64,000 nucleotides of DNA from Pseudomonas sp. RIT409 (lineage in GTDB: Bacteria > Pseudomonadota > Gammaproteobacteria > Pseudomonadales > Pseudomonadaceae), in contig NZ_QARE02000003.1 in NCBI RefSeq assembly GCF_003052515.2, positions 186,001 through 250,000 of the forward strand, in the 5' to 3' direction. Numbering within the stretch: the stretch's first letter is position 1; each line of letters starts with the position of its first letter. The position numbers were made by a program, and so were the translations under genes. Shown in pieces: positions 60,364 through 64,000 of the stretch. A model generated the notes under the pieces. It searched no databases. It was not told the DNA's origin and saw only the letters and a list, made by a program, of their open reading frames with translations.

Positions 60364-60912
60364 TCACTCAAGTTCTCTTTTATGTTCGGACGGTGGATTG
60401 ATTTCAAAGGTATTGAGGGTCATCGAAATCAACGTGTAATAGCCAACCAACCCGACCAGGTCGATAACAGCCCCCTGTCCGAGTACGTCAACTGTCTCGC
60501 GGTACAGAGACTTAGGCACATGCTTGAGCGATTGCAGTGCGCTGACAAACGCATGAACGGCTCGCTCATCTGAATGTTCGAATGCCGGCAATGAATGGCA
60601 ACGGATGGCTTCCAAGGTCGCCTCAGCGACCCCGGCTTCGAGGGCAATGGGTTTGTGCGCGTACCACTCATATTCAGAGGACCAAAACCGGGCAACGGTC
60701 AGGATGGCCAGCTCCGAAAGTTTGGGGGACAGTAGCGTGTCGTAGCGGCAGTAGGCGCCAAGCGCTTGTGCGGTCTGCGCCAGTTCGGGCCGATGGAGCC
60801 AGACGGCTAACGGGCCACGGACCCCTCCCCTGGGGCCATTCGAGATGGCGTTATAGACGTTGCGTTGATCAGGCGTCATGAACGACACATCCAAAGGGTT
60901 CACTCGAGTCAC
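60364..60912 (-). CDS. Carboxymuconolactone decarboxylase family protein
   Basis: A 182-residue all-helical protein. The segment SPKLSELAILTVARFWSSEYEWYAHKPIALEAGV carries the usual ELAILTVA start of the domain and the E..W..H active-site pattern; no CxxC is present, so it is not the AhpD peroxidase type. The group includes gamma-carboxymuconolactone decarboxylases and many uncharacterised proteins. With an SDR beside it and a LysR gene divergent from it, a ring-compound pathway is plausible, without proof. Confidence 0.8.
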   Translation of the reverse strand: MTRVNPLDVSFMTPDQRNVYNAISNGPRGGVRGPLAVWLHRPELAQTAQALGAYCRYDTLLSPKLSELAILTVARFWSSEYEWYAHKPIALEAGVAEATLEAIRCHSLPAFEHSDERAVHAFVSALQSLKHVPKSLYRETVDVLGQGAVIDLVGLVGYYTLISMTLNTFEINPPSEHKRELE

Positions 60913-61110
60913 GCATTCACCTCTTTCTCACCCGGAAGGCGGTGTTGTTTTTGTAGAGGACCAACATCGCCCGAAAGAGCGTCATTGACAAACACCTTAT
61001 TGAGATAGAAACCTATACTCCTACGTTATACCTCGCGTCAGATGCTCCCACTCGAGGCATGGCGATACTGCCAGTGCGTCACCTAGGTATCGCTCGCACA
61101 TTCCATCTTT

Positions 61111-62070
61111 TTGGGGGATACGGTTATCGATATACGAGAACTGCGCTCATTCATTCACATCGCCCGGCTGGGAAGCTTTAGCCGTGCGGCCATCGATCTG
61201 CATATCGCCCAGCCTGCACTGAGTCGCCAAGTGGCGAAATTGGAAGAGGAAATAGGCGAGAGCCTGTTCGTACGGCATGGCCGCGGGGTGCGTCTGACCA
61301 GCGCCGGCGCGTCACTGCTCGAACGCGCAGAAATGATTGTCAATCTGGTGGCGCAGACAGGCGAGCACGTTCGAGCGTCCAAGGACAACCTGACCGGGCA
61401 TTTGGCACTGGGATTGCCGCCAGCCGTAGGCATATGGGTAGCCCCTGCCATCGTGGAGGCTTTCAAAAATGCCTGGCCGGCTGTAGGGCTGCATATCCGG
61501 GAGGGCTTGAGCAGTTCGCTTCAGGAATGGGTACTTGACCGCAGAGTGGACATCGCGGTGGTCTACAACCAACCACCCTTGGATGCATTGCATATCGCGC
61601 CATTGAACAGTGAGCCGATGGTGCTCATTTCAGCCTCAGGTGATGCACACTTTAGTGAGATTGGTCGCGAGAGTTTGACGTTTCGGGAAGTCGCGGACTT
61701 ACCGCTGATCGCCCCAGCCTTTCCGCACGCAGACCGCCGGGTACTTGAACAGGCTGCTGCGCAGCATGGGGCGCACCTGCACGTCGCGCTGGAAGTCGAC
61801 AGCGTCAGTCTGACCAAAGAGCTCGTCGCCGCAGGGCATGGCTATGCCGTCATTACGCAAACGGCCGTGCAACGCGAAATCGACGACGGCAAGCTACGAG
61901 CAATCGCTATCGAGCGCCCCCCGATACGCTCGGTCGTTTCCATCGTGACGCTGCGCGAGCAGCAACCCTCCCGATTGGTCCAGGCAGCGTCCGAGATCAT
62001 CACCCACAGCATGCGCAGTCTGGTCACAGAAGGTGCGTGGTATGGCTACACCACTTGGCTAGGTGAGTGA
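61111..62070 (+). CDS. LysR family transcriptional regulator
   Basis: About 310-319 residues. It begins IDIRELRSFIHIARLGSFSR, AAIDLHIAQPALSRQVAKLEEEIG, FVRHGRGVRLTSAG, i.e. a normal LysR helix-turn-helix, followed by a full effector domain. The beginning is uncertain: no ATG precedes DIRELRSF; TTG 61111 is the only standard codon in frame, while GGGGGA lies seven bases before an ATC. A rare start codon or a sequence error is possible. It is divergent from the CMD-SDR pair, so it probably regulates it or the downstream dehydrogenase genes. Confidence 0.85.
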   Translation: MGDTVIDIRELRSFIHIARLGSFSRAAIDLHIAQPALSRQVAKLEEEIGESLFVRHGRGVRLTSAGASLLERAEMIVNLVAQTGEHVRASKDNLTGHLALGLPPAVGIWVAPAIVEAFKNAWPAVGLHIREGLSSSLQEWVLDRRVDIAVVYNQPPLDALHIAPLNSEPMVLISASGDAHFSEIGRESLTFREVADLPLIAPAFPHADRRVLEQAAAQHGAHLHVALEVDSVSLTKELVAAGHGYAVITQTAVQREIDDGKLRAIAIERPPIRSVVSIVTLREQQPSRLVQAASEIITHSMRSLVTEGAWYGYTTWLGE

Positions 62071-62309
62071 GCGGTCCCACCCTATACACCGCCTGCCCCG
62101 TCCAGGTCCTGAAAAGTAGTCCGATATGGCTACCATCCTAGCTATACCGCTAGAGCATGGCTTGGCATAGAAAATCGGTCTTTGCCAAGGTCCCCGTCTT
62201 CCCCCACATTTTCCCAAAGCGTTTTGACTTGCCGACCAGGCTCAACGCTTGGCTTGGGCATGACAATTTCAATAAGCAGCCTGTTCAACGTTAATGCGGG
62301 GTACACAGT

Positions 62310-63200
62310 GTGAAAATCGGGTTTATTGGCCTGGGCCGAATGGGTTTTGCCTTGGCTTCCAATCTCTTGAAAAACGGCGTCAACCTGACGGTTTTTGACA
62401 TCCAGGCCGACCCTGTCGGAAAGCTTGTCGAACGAGGTGCAAAGACCGTAGCGGACCCGGCCATCCTGGCGAGTGAGGCCGATGTGGTGTTTACCATGCT
62501 CCCCGGCCCGAAACAGTCGCGGGAAGTGCTGTTGGGCGAGGCCGGTATCCTGGCTGCCATGAACCGGGATGCGACTCTGGTGGAGCTCAGTACCATCGAC
62601 ACCGATACGGTCGATGAAATTCACCGCGCCGCCACCGCACGCGGCATCCGTTTTGCCGACGCCCCCGTCGGTCGATTGGCAACGAGCGCAGACAGGGGAG
62701 AGTCACTGTTCATGCTCGGCGCTTCAGCGGTTGATCATGACGCACTCAAGCCCCTGCTGCTCAAGATGGGCTCAACGGTGCAACATTGCGGCGAGGCCGG
62801 CGCGGGCACCCGCATGAAGCTGATTAACAACTTGATGGTGCTCTCCTACTGCCAATTGAATTCCGAAGCGCTGGTCCTTTCGAAGGCCCTCGGAATGGAT
62901 ACCCGCAAGGTCTACGACCTGTTGACCGGCACCACAGCGGTGAATGGGCAGTTGAAGGAAAAATGGCCGACTAAAGTGCTCGGCGGCGATCTGTCGCCTG
63001 GGTTCGATATCGCGCTGGGCTTCAAGGACCTCACGCTGGCGTGCCAAGCAGCGCAATCCTCGGGCGTATCGCTCCCGATAGGAAATCTGGTGCGCGGAAT
63101 GTTCCAGTTGGCCCGCAACGCTGGGTACGACGGTAAAGACACGTCGTCGATGACCGAATTCTGGGCCATCGCAAATGGCATTGAGCCTTTACGTATTTGA
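62310..63200 (+). CDS. 3-hydroxyisobutyrate dehydrogenase-family NAD(P) enzyme
   Basis: A 296-residue beta-hydroxyacid dehydrogenase. GFIGLGRMGFALASNLLKNG is the cofactor motif; ADAPVGRLATSADRGES, the substrate loop, and GAGTRMKLINNLMV with the catalytic Lys follow. The start is a GTG; the sequence before it has no other useful start. Members include MmsB, GarR (tartronate semialdehyde reductase) and GlxR; the exact reaction cannot be told. The aldehyde dehydrogenase 53 bases downstream makes a hydroxy acid-to-semialdehyde-to-acid route likely. Confidence 0.88.
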   Translation: MKIGFIGLGRMGFALASNLLKNGVNLTVFDIQADPVGKLVERGAKTVADPAILASEADVVFTMLPGPKQSREVLLGEAGILAAMNRDATLVELSTIDTDTVDEIHRAATARGIRFADAPVGRLATSADRGESLFMLGASAVDHDALKPLLLKMGSTVQHCGEAGAGTRMKLINNLMVLSYCQLNSEALVLSKALGMDTRKVYDLLTGTTAVNGQLKEKWPTKVLGGDLSPGFDIALGFKDLTLACQAAQSSGVSLPIGNLVRGMFQLARNAGYDGKDTSSMTEFWAIANGIEPLRI

Positions 63201-63253
63201 TCCCCTCCCCGTTTTTTCAAGTCGAACAAACACAACAACTGACGAGAAACGCC

Positions 63254-64000
63254 ATGGACTATTCCCAATACATTGCCGGCAAGTTCTGCACCGGTACGGC
63301 AAACGCCGCGATTACCGTCATCAACCCAGCCACCGGCAACGTGCTGGGCAGCTACCCGCAAGCTTCAGACACTGATGTGAAACGCGCCATCGCGGCTGCC
63401 GCCGCTGCATTCAAAACGTGGCGCGATACCTCCGCGCTTGAGCGCTCGAATATGCTTCGCCGCAGCGCTGCGTTGATGCGCCAGCGTAGTGACGAAATCG
63501 CAAAACACATCTCGCTTGAGCTCGGGAAGCCTTTCAGCGAGGCCAAGAAAGAAGTCGTAGTCGCCGCGGAAATGTTCGAATGGTCTGCCGAAGAAGCCCG
63601 CAGGCTTTACGGTCGTGTGATTCCGGCCCGCACCCCCGGCGTGACCCAAACCGTAGTGCTCGAGCCCTGTGGTGTCGTGGCCGCCTTTGCCGGATGGAAC
63701 GCGCCGGCCATCACCCCTTCGCGCAAGATTGCGGGTGCACTCGCCGCCGGCTGTACCGTCGTGTTGAAGCCCTCGGAGGAAACCCCCGGCGTCGCACTGA
63801 TGATCGCCCAGGCGACCGCGGATGCCGGTATCCCGGCGGGTGTGATCAATATGGTGTTTGGTGATCCGGCCCGGATCGCAGATATTCTTTGCACCGCTCC
63901 CGAAATTGCATCGATCAGTTTCACGGGTGCAACCACTGTCGGAAAAGAAATTGGCGGCAAAGCCGGTGCCTTACTCAAGCGCACCACCCTCGAGCTGGGA
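63254..64000 (+). CDS. Aldehyde dehydrogenase, 3' end outside window
   Basis: The frame from ATG 63254 is open to the last base (249 codons, about half an enzyme). It starts MDYSQYIAGKFCTGTANAAI, with FEWSAEEARRLYGRVIPART typical of the semialdehyde dehydrogenase group, AFAGWNAPAITPSRKIAGAL at the usual cofactor region, and ISFTGATTVGK. The catalytic Cys lies beyond the window; the Glu region TLELG is the last visible piece. It follows the hydroxyacid dehydrogenase on the same strand and probably acts on its product. Confidence 0.88.
   Translation, partial: MDYSQYIAGKFCTGTANAAITVINPATGNVLGSYPQASDTDVKRAIAAAAAAFKTWRDTSALERSNMLRRSAALMRQRSDEIAKHISLELGKPFSEAKKEVVVAAEMFEWSAEEARRLYGRVIPARTPGVTQTVVLEPCGVVAAFAGWNAPAITPSRKIAGALAAGCTVVLKPSEETPGVALMIAQATADAGIPAGVINMVFGDPARIADILCTAPEIASISFTGATTVGKEIGGKAGALLKRTTLELG

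Overview
The window reads as a catabolic, accessory stretch of a Pseudomonas chromosome (fluorescens/syringae/putida-type gammaproteobacterium). The basis is OprD-family porins, many MFS transporters, LysR/AraC/TetR/IclR regulators next to short-chain dehydrogenases (SDRs), CoA-ester enzymes and GC-rich Pseudomonas-like codon use. No rRNA, tRNA or CRISPR array was seen. The first gene (SDR) and the last gene (aldehyde dehydrogenase) are cut by the window edges.

Layout. 0-10 kb: an MFS gene with paired operators, an SDR + SnoaL-like pair, a TetR/MFS unit with two matching operators, a LysR regulator, then a chemoreceptor and an OprD porin that are both frameshifted in homopolymers. 10-15 kb: AraC regulators, SDR, MFS, LysR. 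15-22 kb: a CaiB-type CoA-transferase, two enoyl-CoA hydratases and an MHS-type transporter in one minus-strand operon, then an MFS gene and an intact OprD porin. 22-31 kb: an aldehyde dehydrogenase, small proteins, an orphan FlgD-like gene and a TetR regulator tied together by three copies of one palindrome, two adjacent chorismate mutases (one cytosolic, one exported), a GNAT-like protein, an SDR and a RidA protein.

31.4-37.9 kb is visibly AT-rich and carries a minus-strand tnsA-tnsB-tnsC-tniQ operon, a Tn7-like transposition module, ending in two small genes that look like KfrA-type DNA-binding proteins. I see no conventional cargo and could not fix its ends.

38-59 kb holds a sugar-porter-type MFS gene and then a large catabolic gene set: SDR, FAD amine dehydrogenase, Old Yellow Enzyme, DapA-family lyase, a [2Fe-2S]/FAD alpha-type subunit, a polar amino-acid ABC transporter, SDR, IclR regulator, aldehyde dehydrogenase, class III aminotransferase, a divergent GcvPB/GcvPA-like pair with no GcvT or GcvH, an ATP-NAD-kinase-like protein and a hydroxyacyl-CoA-dehydrogenase-family enzyme. 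A GCGCACA-type motif occurs in every promoter gap of this block (six gaps), which argues that one IclR protein controls it as a single regulon. This is my main candidate for an undescribed pathway. It is followed by remnants of an OprD porin and of a SnoaL-like protein.

59.5-64 kb: SDR, carboxymuconolactone-decarboxylase-family protein, LysR regulator, 3-hydroxyisobutyrate-dehydrogenase-family enzyme and the start of another aldehyde dehydrogenase, probably a further catabolic operon.
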